Of a DNA stretch of 64,000 nucleotides, positions 1 to 8,949 are shown one piece after another. Position numbers and translations under genes: made by a program. Source of the DNA: Clostridiales bacterium (GTDB taxonomy: Bacteria > Bacillota > Clostridia > Oscillospirales > Acutalibacteraceae); the NCBI GenBank assembly GCA_012839345.1, contig DUNN01000012.1, forward strand, positions 1 to 64,000. The letters are read 5' to 3'. The notes beneath the pieces are model-generated. The model was not told the DNA's origin, did no database searches, and saw nothing but the letters and a program-made list of their open reading frames with translations. Positions within the stretch are counted from its first letter, which is position 1. Each line of letters opens with the position of its first letter.

Positions 1-26
1 TATGAGAACAGAGGGAAAACGCCGAA

Positions 27-449
27 TTAGAGTCCTTTTTTGCGCAAATTCGGGCGGATTTCACGCTGCTGCATCCATATCGCGCCCGCTGAGCTGGGGA
101 AAGGCTGTTTAATCAGCGGTTCCCTAAATCTTTTATCTTCCACGCTATCAGCGCCATCCTCTGAATTAGGCAACGGTAAGGTCATTTGTTTTTCATGTTG
201 AAAATTTCTGTTGTACCGATGCAGATAATTGTCCGCCGTCCGGTATAACCATGCTCTGGGATTATGAATTTCAGTCTGAGATGTCTTTTGAAAATAAAGC
301 GCAAAAACCTCCTGTGTGCATTCCTCGGCGGCAGTATCATCAAGCAAATGCTGGCGGCAATAGCTCAGAATTTGGTTATAAAGTTTTTTCAAACCTTCTT
401 CATCATCATTTTCCTTTTCGTTGCTTCTTTTCACTGGAAATCGGAACAT
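27..449 (-). pseudogene. ECF-type sigma factor, probably frameshifted in region 4
   Basis: The encoded 140 residues contain a sigma-70 region 2 (about residues 20-85, with AEECTQEVFALYFQK and NPRAWLYRTADNYLHRY), typical of small ECF sigma factors that bind core polymerase and the -10 element. The start at 449 follows a strong GGAGGGGAG site. The reading frame then lacks region 4. In the +1 frame the same DNA reads LNSLSPAQRARYG, then VKSARICAKKDSNSAF, which resembles a region 4 helix-turn-helix. Removing one A from the AAA run near position 112 would join the two frames as EPLINSLSPAQRA. The continuation runs off the window start. It is either a recent pseudogene or a sequencing slip. No anti-sigma gene is visible in the window. 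Confidence 0.65.
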
Positions 450-1137
450 TATTTTCTCCCCTCCTTTCATATTGCCAGCGAAGCATGCCTGTTTATTCCA
501 GCACGCTCCAACTCTATGGAGATACTTTATTTTCATATAATTTAATTTTTGATTTGATTTTACTATACCGGAAATATCCGGATTCATTTTGCTATTACTT
601 ATAGAAAGCCGGGATGCAACCAGCTGCCGGTATTCTGATTGTGACCCGGCTGTCATTGAACTAACTTTAGGCCCGTGGCTTTGCGTCCCTGTCTTTCGAC
701 AGGTCTGCTGAATATTCAATTTATAATCTTTTTCTGTCTTTTGTAAGAGTGCTTTCTAAATATAACAATTAACTATCTCGTTTTGCGACAGTTTTCAATT
801 TTTATATAGCGGGGAACCCAAATACCTGTAGTATACGGGCGACCTTGTTTGCCTGCATTTGTTTCAGAGCCTTTCTACTAATTTTATTTTGATTATAGCA
901 TTATTTGACAAATATGTCATTGTACTATTTAAATAATACCCGAAAAAACCACGAGCACAGAAATCAGCTGTAAATGAAGAATTCCCCACACCTCCGATAA
1001 AGAGATGCAGGGAATTTACCATGACATAGATTGTTATAGATAATAAACTCTTAACCGATTTGTTGACAGCCTTAAACTTATTTTCTTGAAACTTCCCTAT
1101 GACGTTCCACCTTTTGGTGGTTCTTTTTGTTTGCCTA
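450..1137. other. Intergenic region, no gene recognised
   Basis: No convincing coding region or RNA gene was seen. It contains a small inverted repeat (CCGGAAATATCCGG, about 569-582) upstream of the sigma-factor gene, which could be an operator. A short hairpin, CCACC-TTTT-GGTGG, at 1107-1120 is followed by TTCTTTTTGTTT on the + strand. It looks like a terminator, but no + strand gene precedes it. Confidence 0.4.
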
Positions 1138-2928
1138 TTATTTTGAAATCGGCTGGGTATTCTTTTTCAGCCATTCCAGTTCTTTGCCGGAAAGCCTTGG
1201 AGAAAGTTTTTCGTAAACCAAGCGGTGGTAGTTGTTCAGCCATTCCAGTTCCTCTTCCGTCAGAAGCTCCGGAAGGATTCCCGCTGTGTCAATTGGGAAA
1301 TAAGTAACGGGTTCAAACTTCAGGAACTGGCCATATTCGTTGTTGACAAACTCGGTGACGCGAAGGATGTTTTCCGTACGGATTCCATGTTTGCCTTCCT
1401 CATAAATACCGGGTTCGTCCGTAATGGTCATGCCTTTTTTCAGCGGTGCACGGCCGCGCATGCTCATGTTCTGCGGGCCTTCGTGCACGCCGCCGTACAT
1501 GCCCACACCGTGGCCCGTGCCGCAGCGGTAATCGATTCCGTGCTTCCACACCTGCACACGGCTGAGAATGTCGATGTTCTGACCGGAAAGGCCTTCCATG
1601 AATACCGCGGTAGCAAGGCCGATATGCGCTTTCAGCACATAGGTGTAATGTTCCATTTCTTCCTGTGTCAGCTCGCCAAGTGCAAACGTCCGGGTAATGT
1701 CGGTTGTGCCCTCCTGATACTGTCCGCCGGAATCAATCAGCAGGTAGCTTTTCTTTTCCAGCTTGCTGCACGCGTCCGGTTCCGGGTGGTAATGCATCAT
1801 GGCGGCGTTTGCTCCGTAAGCCGCAATGGTGCCGAAGCTCTCGCCCATGCTGCCCGGCTGTTTCAGGCGGCATTCCTTCAGCTTATCGCAAACGTCGCAT
1901 TCGGTAATGGTATCGCCCGCGGCCATGCGTTCTTCCAGCCAGACGCAGAATTCCACCATGGCGCAGCCGTCCTGAATATGCGCTTCCTCAATGTTTTTCA
2001 GTTCGGTTTCATTCTTAACGCCCTTCAGGTAGGTCACCGTATCTTCGCCCTCTTTCAGGGTAACGGCGGCATTTTCTTTCAGGATCGTATACAAATCATA
2101 GTTCGTGCCGGACGCATCCACCAGAACAGTCATCTTTTCGCGGATGCTGTGAAGCTCCGCGTCAATGTCCTCATACTCTTTCACGGTCACGCCGTTTTCC
2201 TTCAGGTACTGCATGGTTTCCGGCAGAACGCGTTTCGTGTTGATGAAAAGCACCGCCGAATCGGGGTAAACCATGGCATAAGAAATAGCGAACGGATTGT
2301 AAGCGATATCATCCGCGCGGATATTCATCAGCCAAGCCACGCAGTCCAGCTGGGTAAACAGCTCTGCGTCGGCGCCCTGCTTTTTCAACTCGGCGCGCAC
2401 CTGCTCCAGCTTTTCTTTGCAGGTGTATCCGGCATACTTTACGTCATGTACAAATACTTTGGAGGCCGGAACCGGCGGACGGTCGGGCCAGATATCAGCA
2501 ATCAGGTCGGCTGTCTTAACTTTCAGGCCCTTCTTTGCAAAAGCTTCCTTCATTTCACGGACGGTCGCGGCAGAAAGCAGTTTGCCGTCAAAGCAGACGG
2601 TTTCCCCTTCGTTCAGCTTATCGTTTAAAAATTCAATATAGGTCGGAACGCCCTTGACCGCGATGCGGTAAAGGACGATTTCACTGCCTTCCAGCTGATG
2701 CGCCGCCTGAATAAAATACCGGCCGTCCGTCCAAAGGCCGCTTTCCTTTTCCGTCACCACCAGCGTACCGGCAGAACCGTCGAAACCGGAAAAATAGCTT
2801 CTCGCTTCCCAGTGGGCGGGCAGATATTCGCTCATGTGCGGGTCGGAAGACGGGATAATGCAGGCCTGCACACCGTATTCCTTCATTTTGCCGCGCAGGG
2901 CGGCAATTCTTTCATTCACACTGACCAT
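1138..2928 (-). CDS. Xaa-Pro aminopeptidase (aminopeptidase P, M24B)
   Basis: This is a cytosolic metallopeptidase predicted to remove N-terminal residues preceding proline. At 596 residues it matches the long three-domain aminopeptidase P form (two creatinase-like N-terminal domains plus a pita-bread catalytic domain) rather than the short bacterial PepP of about 440. Dinuclear metal ligands are visible in order: DSGGQYQEGTTDITR (two Asp), GTGHGVGMYGGVHEGP (His), and MTITDEPGIYEEGKHGIRTEN (two Glu). An AAGGAG site precedes the ATG. It is transcribed alone, divergently from the glycosyltransferase island. Confidence 0.93.
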   Translation of the reverse strand: MVSVNERIAALRGKMKEYGVQACIIPSSDPHMSEYLPAHWEARSYFSGFDGSAGTLVVTEKESGLWTDGRYFIQAAHQLEGSEIVLYRIAVKGVPTYIEFLNDKLNEGETVCFDGKLLSAATVREMKEAFAKKGLKVKTADLIADIWPDRPPVPASKVFVHDVKYAGYTCKEKLEQVRAELKKQGADAELFTQLDCVAWLMNIRADDIAYNPFAISYAMVYPDSAVLFINTKRVLPETMQYLKENGVTVKEYEDIDAELHSIREKMTVLVDASGTNYDLYTILKENAAVTLKEGEDTVTYLKGVKNETELKNIEEAHIQDGCAMVEFCVWLEERMAAGDTITECDVCDKLKECRLKQPGSMGESFGTIAAYGANAAMMHYHPEPDACSKLEKKSYLLIDSGGQYQEGTTDITRTFALGELTQEEMEHYTYVLKAHIGLATAVFMEGLSGQNIDILSRVQVWKHGIDYRCGTGHGVGMYGGVHEGPQNMSMRGRAPLKKGMTITDEPGIYEEGKHGIRTENILRVTEFVNNEYGQFLKFEPVTYFPIDTAGILPELLTEEELEWLNNYHRLVYEKLSPRLSGKELEWLKKNTQPISK

Positions 2929-3437
2929 GATTCACTACTCCTTCTATTAAGACCGCGCCATCAGGCACAGACAAAGTATTTTTACGAAAATTCCGTGAAA
3001 TCAATTGAACCGTACGGAGAATACGTAAGATTGCCCGTACAGCCAGAATCATACATTAAATGAAGTATAGGCTTAATCACACCGGCTGTCAAGGCATGGA
3101 TGGAACTGCGCTTTCCCCCGGGACAATTGTGAACTTTTATGAACACCACACAATCATTCGGATAACTTCAGATAAATCCCTTCTATCGAAGGTCAATCGG
3201 GGAACCATCGGTTGAATGGATAAATTAAGCATCACTATCTACTCATAGAAGGCGGAGATAATATGGGAATTGTTAACCCTTAATAGATATACCATATACA
3301 CGAGTTTCCCATTCAATTTGAACATGTTTGAGTTTATAGTTTGAATTCTTGATTGATCGTCAATAGAGGGGTAAATATTATTAAGATAGTGTCGATAAAG
3401 TTTTAGTAACTCTTGGATTAATTGGAATGGTGAAAAA
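2929..3437. other. Intergenic region holding the left 23-bp repeat
   Basis: This stretch lies between the divergent aminopeptidase and glycosyltransferase genes. It contains the left copy of the 23-bp direct repeat (3103-3125), after which the composition becomes AT-rich. A possible + strand promoter for the glycosyltransferase is TTGATT, 17 bases, TAAATA at about 3350-3380. Nothing else was recognised. Confidence 0.4.
3103..3125 (+). repeat. 23-bp direct repeat, left copy
   Basis: The sequence GAACTGCGCTTTC followed by CCCCGGGACA is identical to positions 5234-5256. The two copies are in the same orientation, about 2.13 kb apart, and bracket the AT-rich glycosyltransferase gene. Flanking sequences outside the 23 bp do not match. 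The pair looks like a recombination or attachment-site duplication, but no integrase lies between the copies. Confidence 0.85.
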
Positions 3438-5099
3438 ATGATAAAAAGTATTTCTCTCGGAGAGCAAATTCTTGAAATGATTGACACGTTAGAACAGGCT
3501 ATTGTAGAATTATATGAATTAGCAACAAACAAAGATCGTAAAATTTATAAATTTTCAAAAGAAATGCAAGCAATGCTGACTGCCATGTACCCTGTTTTTG
3601 AAAAATTGGCCAAGGAAGAATCTGCTCTAATGTCCGGTAAATTATGTAAAAATGTAGAATATTCCTTAGCTAACATAATGTATCTCTTGCAAGATAGCAG
3701 CAATTTGGCCTGTCAAAAAATTGAATATGAGTTACTGCCTTTAGCGCAAGAGCTTTACACAGATTTTTATTTTTGGGGATTTTGTTATCCAGATAATAAT
3801 AAAATGTGGAATTTTTATCGTAATGAAATGAATGATTTATGTCCATTGCCATATATTAAAGAATCTGAAAAAATAAACTCCTATAAATACGATCTTTCTA
3901 TTGTTTTGCCTGCTTATAATAAATTGAATTTTACAAAAGAGTGCGTTAAGTATCTTTTTAAGTATTTACCTGATAATTTGAGTTATGAATTAATTTGCAT
4001 AAATAATGGTTCTAACGACGAAACAAAACTTTTCTTTGAAAGTATTCACCCCAATAAGCAAATAGATATTATTGAAAATACAAAAAGTTTCTCTGTTGTA
4101 AGTAGAATTATAGAAGGCAAATATACTCTCTTTTTATCAAATGATGTTATTTTAACCCCCAATGCAATCAGTAATCTTCTAACATGCATTAAATCAGATG
4201 AAACAATAGGGTGCGTAGCGCCTACTTGTCCTAATGTTTCGAATCTTCAGGAAATACCAGCAGAATATTCTTCTATAAAAGAGATGATAGACTTCTCGAT
4301 AAAAAATAATATTAGTAATCCATATCGTTGGGAACAGCGGGCTAGACTTACTCCTCCGGTTGCTCTAGCCAGAAGTAATAATTATTTTTTCTATGCTTTA
4401 TTTTGTTACACTTATCCATATACTCCTGATCGGGTTTTTGGATTTTCCGATGATTTGATGTCTTTGTTAATGAGGCGCAATGGATACAAATTAATTCTGG
4501 CCAAAGATACATATGTATATCATTTTGGAGATAACGCGTTAAAAGATTATAGTTCGAAAAAGCAAAATTTTTATCAAATCGGGCGCAAAAGATTTTATGA
4601 TACTTTTGGAATTGACCCTTGGGGGGAGGGTCTCTGCTACGATTTAAAGTTAGTATCATCGCTTTCTTTTTCTAATGTGGAACCAACAGAGCCAACTAAT
4701 ATTTTAGGAATTAACTGTGGTATAGGAAGTGATCCACTCAAAATCAAGGAAATATTAAAAGAGACTTACCACAATATAAATGTCATAGTATACAATATAA
4801 CAAATAATTCCAACTTTAGTGACGATTTAAGGGGAGTATCAGACAAATTTCAGTATGTTAAAAACATTGAAATGATAAAAACTCTTTATGATAATATTCA
4901 CTTTAAGTATATTATCATAGAAGGTAGCATTGAAAAGCAAAAAAATCCTGTTCGTATTATTAATAAAGCATATTCATTATTAACACAAGATGGAATTCTT
5001 GCGGTCAAAGTAGTCAAACTAGATCTCAGAAATAGTTTAAAAGGACTATATATGCAAATGGTAATAAATGATGAGTGGATCATTATAAAACGTATTTAG
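3438..5099 (+). CDS. GT2-family glycosyltransferase with extra N- and C-terminal domains
   Basis: This 553-residue protein has a family 2 glycosyltransferase core at about residues 150-400. Visible landmarks are DLSIVLPAYNKLNFTKECV, ICINNGSNDETK, LFLSNDVILTPNAI (the DxD-like metal and nucleotide-sugar region) and FSDDLMSLLMRRNGYKL. The N-terminal 145 residues are helical with no clear family. The C-terminal part (NILGINCGIGSDPLKIKEIL onward) has a Rossmann or methyltransferase-like feel. It may glycosylate a surface protein or polysaccharide, but the acceptor is unknown. It is strongly AT-rich compared with its neighbours, stands alone, and sits between two exact 23-bp repeats, all signs of horizontal acquisition. 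Confidence 0.8.
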   Translation: MIKSISLGEQILEMIDTLEQAIVELYELATNKDRKIYKFSKEMQAMLTAMYPVFEKLAKEESALMSGKLCKNVEYSLANIMYLLQDSSNLACQKIEYELLPLAQELYTDFYFWGFCYPDNNKMWNFYRNEMNDLCPLPYIKESEKINSYKYDLSIVLPAYNKLNFTKECVKYLFKYLPDNLSYELICINNGSNDETKLFFESIHPNKQIDIIENTKSFSVVSRIIEGKYTLFLSNDVILTPNAISNLLTCIKSDETIGCVAPTCPNVSNLQEIPAEYSSIKEMIDFSIKNNISNPYRWEQRARLTPPVALARSNNYFFYALFCYTYPYTPDRVFGFSDDLMSLLMRRNGYKLILAKDTYVYHFGDNALKDYSSKKQNFYQIGRKRFYDTFGIDPWGEGLCYDLKLVSSLSFSNVEPTEPTNILGINCGIGSDPLKIKEILKETYHNINVIVYNITNNSNFSDDLRGVSDKFQYVKNIEMIKTLYDNIHFKYIIIEGSIEKQKNPVRIINKAYSLLTQDGILAVKVVKLDLRNSLKGLYMQMVINDEWIIIKRI

Positions 5100-5233
5100 T
5101 AAATTTTAAATAACATTTAAATAGCTATACATAAATTATACATTCATGGAAGAAATCATAAATAGACTCGGCAGTTTTATAAACAAATCACTGGTAATAA
5201 AGTTCTGTTGGACAGCCTGTTACTACTCCATAA

Positions 5234-5256
5234 GAACTGCGCTTTCCCCCGGGACA
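5234..5256 (+). repeat. 23-bp direct repeat, right copy
   Basis: Exact second copy of the repeat at 3103-3125. It lies 6 bases upstream of the -35 element of the ABC exporter promoter. This copy may therefore be the ancestral one, with the left copy created when the glycosyltransferase segment arrived; that order is inference. Confidence 0.85.
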
Positions 5257-5262
5257 CGGGGC

Positions 5263-5291
5263 TTGACAAAATCTTCAAAATTCAGTATGAT
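5263..5291 (+). promoter_or_regulatory. Strong sigma-A promoter for the ABC exporter operon
   Basis: TTGACA (5263-5268), a 17-base spacer and TATGAT (5286-5291). It precedes a leader ORF, a terminator-like hairpin and three exporter genes. Confidence 0.8.
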
Positions 5292-5324
5292 AAGGAAAAA
5301 TCTAGGATTATGGAGGTGAAAGCA

Positions 5325-5477
5325 ATGAACCGCACCGTATTTAAGCAAGGCTTAATCTGGAATAACATCGGGGAAGTTGCCGTTATTTTAGGTAAAATCG
5401 ACCGTTCCGTGTATCAGTCTGCCCTTTTGCAGAAATTCACTGCGCGGTCGCGTGTTCATCTTTCCCTTTTCAAATAG
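5325..5477 (+). CDS. Small leader ORF, unknown product
   Basis: Encodes 50 residues beginning MNRTVFKQGLIWNNIGEV, with a good GGAGGTGA site before the ATG. It has no recognisable domain or membrane segment. It sits between a strong promoter and a terminator-like hairpin ahead of an ABC exporter. It could be a regulatory leader peptide or simply a small protein of the operon. The longer upstream in-frame extension would start before the promoter and is rejected. Confidence 0.45.
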   Translation: MNRTVFKQGLIWNNIGEVAVILGKIDRSVYQSALLQKFTARSRVHLSLFK

Positions 5478-5521
5478 TTCGGTTCGGTCTGTTTTAGTCC
5501 GTTCAGAATCATACGTTTGAA

Positions 5522-5560
5522 ACCCGGAAGGTGGCTTAGGCCGCATCCCGGGTATTTTTA
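5522..5560 (+). terminator. Terminator-like hairpin in the ABC exporter leader
   Basis: ACCCGG and CCGGGT arms enclose an inner GTGGC/GCCGC stem, followed by ATTTTTAT. It lies between the leader ORF and the first permease gene, so it may act as an attenuator rather than an operon end. Confidence 0.6.
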
Positions 5561-5588
5561 TGCCCATTTTTAGGAGGTTACCAGCTAT

Positions 5589-6386
5589 ATGCTGAAAAAG
5601 AAACGATTCCTTTCGCTTTCGGAATATACCGCAACCGCCTGGCTGTGCGCCACACAGGCGTTTGACGGCAATTTTCTGTTCGTGTTCGCCGGATACGCTG
5701 TGCGCATGGTTCGCCTGCTGGTTATGACGGCAGTTTTCCGCTCGATTCCAGACACGGCGGACCTGTCGCTTTCCCAGATGCTGACTTACGCGCTGCTTTC
5801 CTCTGTTTTAAGCGAGCAGCTTTTCCTTTACACACCGGCTACCACCGCGTTGTGGGAAGGTTCCATTATCAACCGCTTTACACGGCCGGTTCCCGTCATT
5901 GGAACATTTGTTGCGGAAACCATAGGAAAGTGGGTGCCGTCCCTGTTGTTTTACACGCTCCCGGTCTGTCTTGCGGCTCCGCTGTTTGGCGTACGCATTT
6001 TGCCCGCAAGCGCCTGGAACGGGGTTCTTTTCCTCGTCAGCCTATTGCTGGGCATTTCGCTCAGCTTTGCCGTTGATTTTATTTTCGCCGCGTTTTCCAT
6101 GCGGATGAAAAACGGATGCTGGGCGGCGCTCGCCATTCGCGACGCCGTTACCACACTGCTTTCCGGCTCCCTGATTCCCTTTGCGCTTCTGCCGAAAGGA
6201 GTGGCCGCGGTGTTCCAGCTTCTACCGTTCGGATCGCTGGCCGGAGCCCCGTTGAGCATTTTCGTCGGTTCCGGCAGCGCTCCGCAGTTAATTATGCTTT
6301 CCGTTTTCTGGAACCTAACTCTGTGGCCGGTTTGCATTCTGTATTTCCGCAGGTCGCAGGAAAAAATGGTCTCTTTCGGAGGCTGA
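5589..6386 (+). CDS. ABC-2 type exporter permease (first subunit)
   Basis: This is a 265-residue integral membrane protein with about six hydrophobic segments, resembling the paired permeases of uncharacterised ABC-2 exporters (COG4587/COG3694 type). With the next two genes it would form a complete exporter with two different permeases and one ATPase. The substrate is not evident; relatives are sometimes linked to antimicrobial or lipid export. An AGGAGG site precedes the ATG at a slightly long spacing of about 12 bases. Confidence 0.75.
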   Translation: MLKKKRFLSLSEYTATAWLCATQAFDGNFLFVFAGYAVRMVRLLVMTAVFRSIPDTADLSLSQMLTYALLSSVLSEQLFLYTPATTALWEGSIINRFTRPVPVIGTFVAETIGKWVPSLLFYTLPVCLAAPLFGVRILPASAWNGVLFLVSLLLGISLSFAVDFIFAAFSMRMKNGCWAALAIRDAVTTLLSGSLIPFALLPKGVAAVFQLLPFGSLAGAPLSIFVGSGSAPQLIMLSVFWNLTLWPVCILYFRRSQEKMVSFGG

Positions 6387-6432
6387 GAAACACGATTCGC
6401 TCCATTCTAATTCAGGAGGTTTCATAAGACTT

Positions 6433-7284
6433 ATGTCATCCATATTATCAAATATTAAAACTATATTCCGGCTTTGGCATCAGTACGCGAAGATGGATTT
6501 GCTCTGGCTTCTGCGCGACACGCGCTACTGCCTGATTCAAATTTTTTCGGATGCAGTGACCGCGCTGGCCTCGGTCAGCGCAGTGCTGCTCATCAGCCGA
6601 AAATTCGGCGGGATCGCAGGGATGTCCTTTGAGGAAATGCTCTTTCTATGCGGCTTTGCCGTTCTGATCGACGGCTTTATTCTGCTGTTTTTCGGCGGAA
6701 ACAATATAGCTTACATTAGCCGCATTATCGGGCGCGGCCAGCTGGACCACATGCTGATTCAGCCGGTTCCGTTGTGGATTCAACTGCTGACGGGGGGATT
6801 TATGCCATTTTCCGGCAGCAGCAAGCTGCTCTGCGGCATCGTTCTCACGGTCATTTCCCTGCGGCGGCTCGCCTTTACCGTAACGCCGCTGTGGGTGCTT
6901 TGGCTGATTCTGAACATACTGTGCTCCGCCGCCATTATTTTATCCTTTGTTTACGTTTTTTCGTGCTGCACATTCTACGCGCCGGTCGCGGCGGAAGAAA
7001 TTGCGATGGTAATCCACGATTTATTCAGCGATACGAAAACCTATCCGCTGGCCGGCTTAACCAAACGCGGGGCAACGGTTTTCTGCTCCATTCTTCCGGT
7101 CGGGCTTGCTGCATGGTTTCCGGCGGAAATGATGCTTGGAAAAACACCGGCTGGACTTCCCGGCATAACGTTCTACCTTGCCGCGGCACTTTGGTGTGCG
7201 GCAGCCGTTCTTTTATTTCGAAAGGGGTTAATTCATTATGGAAAATACAGTTCAAACCGATACACCGGTTTTGGTCATCGATAA
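6433..7284 (+). CDS. ABC-2 type exporter permease (second subunit)
   Basis: This 283-residue membrane protein has about six hydrophobic stretches (for example AVLIDGFILLFFGG and ILCSAAIILSFVYVF). It shares the operon with the preceding permease. Its 3' end overlaps the ATPase gene by 47 bases, implying translational coupling. It is the second half of a heterodimeric transmembrane pathway and has no accessory domain. Confidence 0.75.
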   Translation: MSSILSNIKTIFRLWHQYAKMDLLWLLRDTRYCLIQIFSDAVTALASVSAVLLISRKFGGIAGMSFEEMLFLCGFAVLIDGFILLFFGGNNIAYISRIIGRGQLDHMLIQPVPLWIQLLTGGFMPFSGSSKLLCGIVLTVISLRRLAFTVTPLWVLWLILNILCSAAIILSFVYVFSCCTFYAPVAAEEIAMVIHDLFSDTKTYPLAGLTKRGATVFCSILPVGLAAWFPAEMMLGKTPAGLPGITFYLAAALWCAAAVLLFRKGLIHYGKYSSNRYTGFGHR

Positions 7285-8242
7285 TGTCACAAAAGAGTAC
7301 CGTCAATGGCAAAGAAGTGGAAAAGTAAAAGATATAATAAAAAATCTGGTAAAGCCGGAACAGCGCGCTGTGACAGCGCTTGACCACCTCTCCCTTCGTG
7401 TGGATAGGGGAGAATTCGTCGCCTACGCCGGGGCTAACGGCGCGGGAAAAAGCACAACCATCAAGATTTTGTGCGGTATTCTCCAGCCCTCCTCCGGCAC
7501 CGTTTCCGTGCTGGGGCTTGACCCAGCCAAGCAGCGACGGGAGTTGATGAGCCGGATTGGCATTGTGTTCGGTCAGCGTACCGAACTTTGGTGGGACCAT
7601 CCCGTTATTACAAGCTACGAATGGAAACGCGCGGTCTGGTATATTCCAGCCGATGTTTACGAGAAAAACCTGCGCATGGTCACCGAATTGCTCGACCTTG
7701 GCGAACTGCTGCACACCTTCTCTCGGGAACTGAGCCTTGGTCAACGGATGCGCGCCGACCTGGGCATGATGCTGCTGCACAACCCGGAGCTGATTTTTTT
7801 GGATGAACCGACTCTTGGTCTGGACGTTTTGGCTAAGCAGCAGATGATTGCGTTTCTGAAACGGTTGAACCAGGAACGTGGCACCACCATTGTGGTAACC
7901 AGCCACGACATGGACGATCTGGAGGAAATGGCAAACCGCATCATCCTGCTTTCCCATGGAAAAATCGCTTTCGACGGTGATTTTGACCAGCTTCGCCTGA
8001 CGCAGGGAAGCCTTGGAAGGATTCGCGTGACCACCACATCCTCCACTCCCTGTAAATTTGAGCAGCTGACATACGTTTTCTCGGAAGGAAATGAACACGA
8101 ATATGCCTTCGACGGCGGAAAAACACCCATTCGCTCGGTTTTGGCTGAAATTTCAGCAGCGGAAGGCGTGCGCAATGTGGAAATCCGCAAAGCGCCAATT
8201 GAAGAAGTCATCGCCGCCTTGTACAAAAGCTGGAAAGCGTAA
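7238..8242 (+). CDS. ABC exporter ATP-binding protein
   Basis: This 334-residue cytosolic ATPase powers the two permeases upstream. Visible motifs are Walker A GANGAGKST (about residue 69), signature LSLGQRMRADL, Walker B LIFLDEPTLGLD, and the switch His in VTSHDMDDLEEM. About 90 residues follow the nucleotide-binding domain, as in the COG4586-type ATPases that pair with two short permeases. The start is preceded by GAAAGGGG and lies inside the upstream permease gene. The operon ends at the hairpin at 8261-8305. Confidence 0.9.
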   Translation: MENTVQTDTPVLVIDNVTKEYRQWQRSGKVKDIIKNLVKPEQRAVTALDHLSLRVDRGEFVAYAGANGAGKSTTIKILCGILQPSSGTVSVLGLDPAKQRRELMSRIGIVFGQRTELWWDHPVITSYEWKRAVWYIPADVYEKNLRMVTELLDLGELLHTFSRELSLGQRMRADLGMMLLHNPELIFLDEPTLGLDVLAKQQMIAFLKRLNQERGTTIVVTSHDMDDLEEMANRIILLSHGKIAFDGDFDQLRLTQGSLGRIRVTTTSSTPCKFEQLTYVFSEGNEHEYAFDGGKTPIRSVLAEISAAEGVRNVEIRKAPIEEVIAALYKSWKA

Positions 8243-8260
8243 AAAGTTATAGAAATACCT

Positions 8261-8305
8261 GCGCCCCGGTTCCATCCAGATGGAACCGGGGCGCGGGTCG
8301 TTTTT
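8261..8305 (+). terminator. Rho-independent terminator of the ABC exporter operon
   Basis: Perfect 14-bp arms, GCGCCCCGGTTCCA and its complement, separated by six bases and followed by GGGTCGTTTTT. Confidence 0.85.
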
Positions 8306-8327
8306 CGCATGTCCCAAGCAACAGGTA

Positions 8328-8366
8328 GAAAAAAACGGCCGGACTGCTTTTTTGGCAGTCCGGCCG
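8328..8366 (-). terminator. Rho-independent terminator of the 8380-8661 gene
   Basis: Reading the minus strand, CGGCCGGACTGC and GCAGTCCGGCCG form a stem followed by a run of T (the A run at 8329-8335 on the + strand). It faces the ABC operon terminator. Confidence 0.85.
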
Positions 8367-8379
8367 CAGCTGAATTCCT

Positions 8380-8661
8380 TTAAACAACAAGCGATCCGTA
8401 AAGTTCTGCAAACGGGTGTTCCAAACAATCCTGAAGCAAATCCCTGTAAAATTTCAGCATATCGACAATCGTCCCTATGCCGTGTTTTACTTCATACTCC
8501 TGATAGCAATCCGGGCAGTTGGAAAGTTCCCAAATTCCTTTTTCCAGCTTTGGTATCAGGACAGAAGCCGGCCGAACCACCTCTTGGTTCATCACCGACC
8601 AGTCACTGCTGGCAGTGATCAAATCACGGTTTTCCCATGGAATGATATGCGTGTCGCCCAT
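8380..8661 (-). CDS. Hypothetical protein, about 93 residues
   Basis: I do not recognise a family. From the chosen ATG the protein begins MGDTHIIPWENRDLITA and carries NCPDCYQEYEVKHGIG, a single CxxC pair in a largely soluble helical protein. A GGAAGGAAA site precedes this start. An upstream ATG at 8691 would add ten residues, and longer versions lack support. It is a single gene with its own terminator. Confidence 0.6.
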   Translation of the reverse strand: MGDTHIIPWENRDLITASSDWSVMNQEVVRPASVLIPKLEKGIWELSNCPDCYQEYEVKHGIGTIVDMLKFYRDLLQDCLEHPFAELYGSLVV

Positions 8662-8917
8662 TGTCACCCATTTTCCTTCCTGAAGCTGCATCCGTAACAA
8701 AATTGAAAAGTTCAAATATACTACCCTCCAAGCAACACGGTATGAACTTTTTTCTAAACATCTCCACCCACGATATAATTCGTGAAAACTATTATATGAT
8801 TTCCAGGACATCCGGTCGAATTATTTCAATCAGTACACTTCTTTCAATCCATTGATTTTTCCGGTTAGGGAAAGAACGGATATTTCGATTCGGACGAGCC
8901 TTAATTGGGTATAACAA

Positions 8918-8943
8918 AACCCGCCTAATCAGCGGGTTTTATT
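8918..8943 (-). terminator. Terminator of RNase P RNA
   Basis: On the minus strand CCCGC-TGATTAG-GCGGG is followed by TTTTGTT, immediately downstream of the RNase P RNA 3' end. Confidence 0.8.
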
Positions 8944-8949
8944 CGTATA

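Noticed and set aside
1225-2628. Long + strand open frame of 467 codons
   Set aside because: It is the mirror of the aminopeptidase P gene, with no ribosome site and a His/Phe/Arg-rich composition typical of antisense frames of GC-balanced genes.
3239-3532. Minus-strand frame of 97 codons at the left edge of the glycosyltransferase island
   Set aside because: It is antisense to the glycosyltransferase start and an AT-rich leader; no ribosome site or domain.
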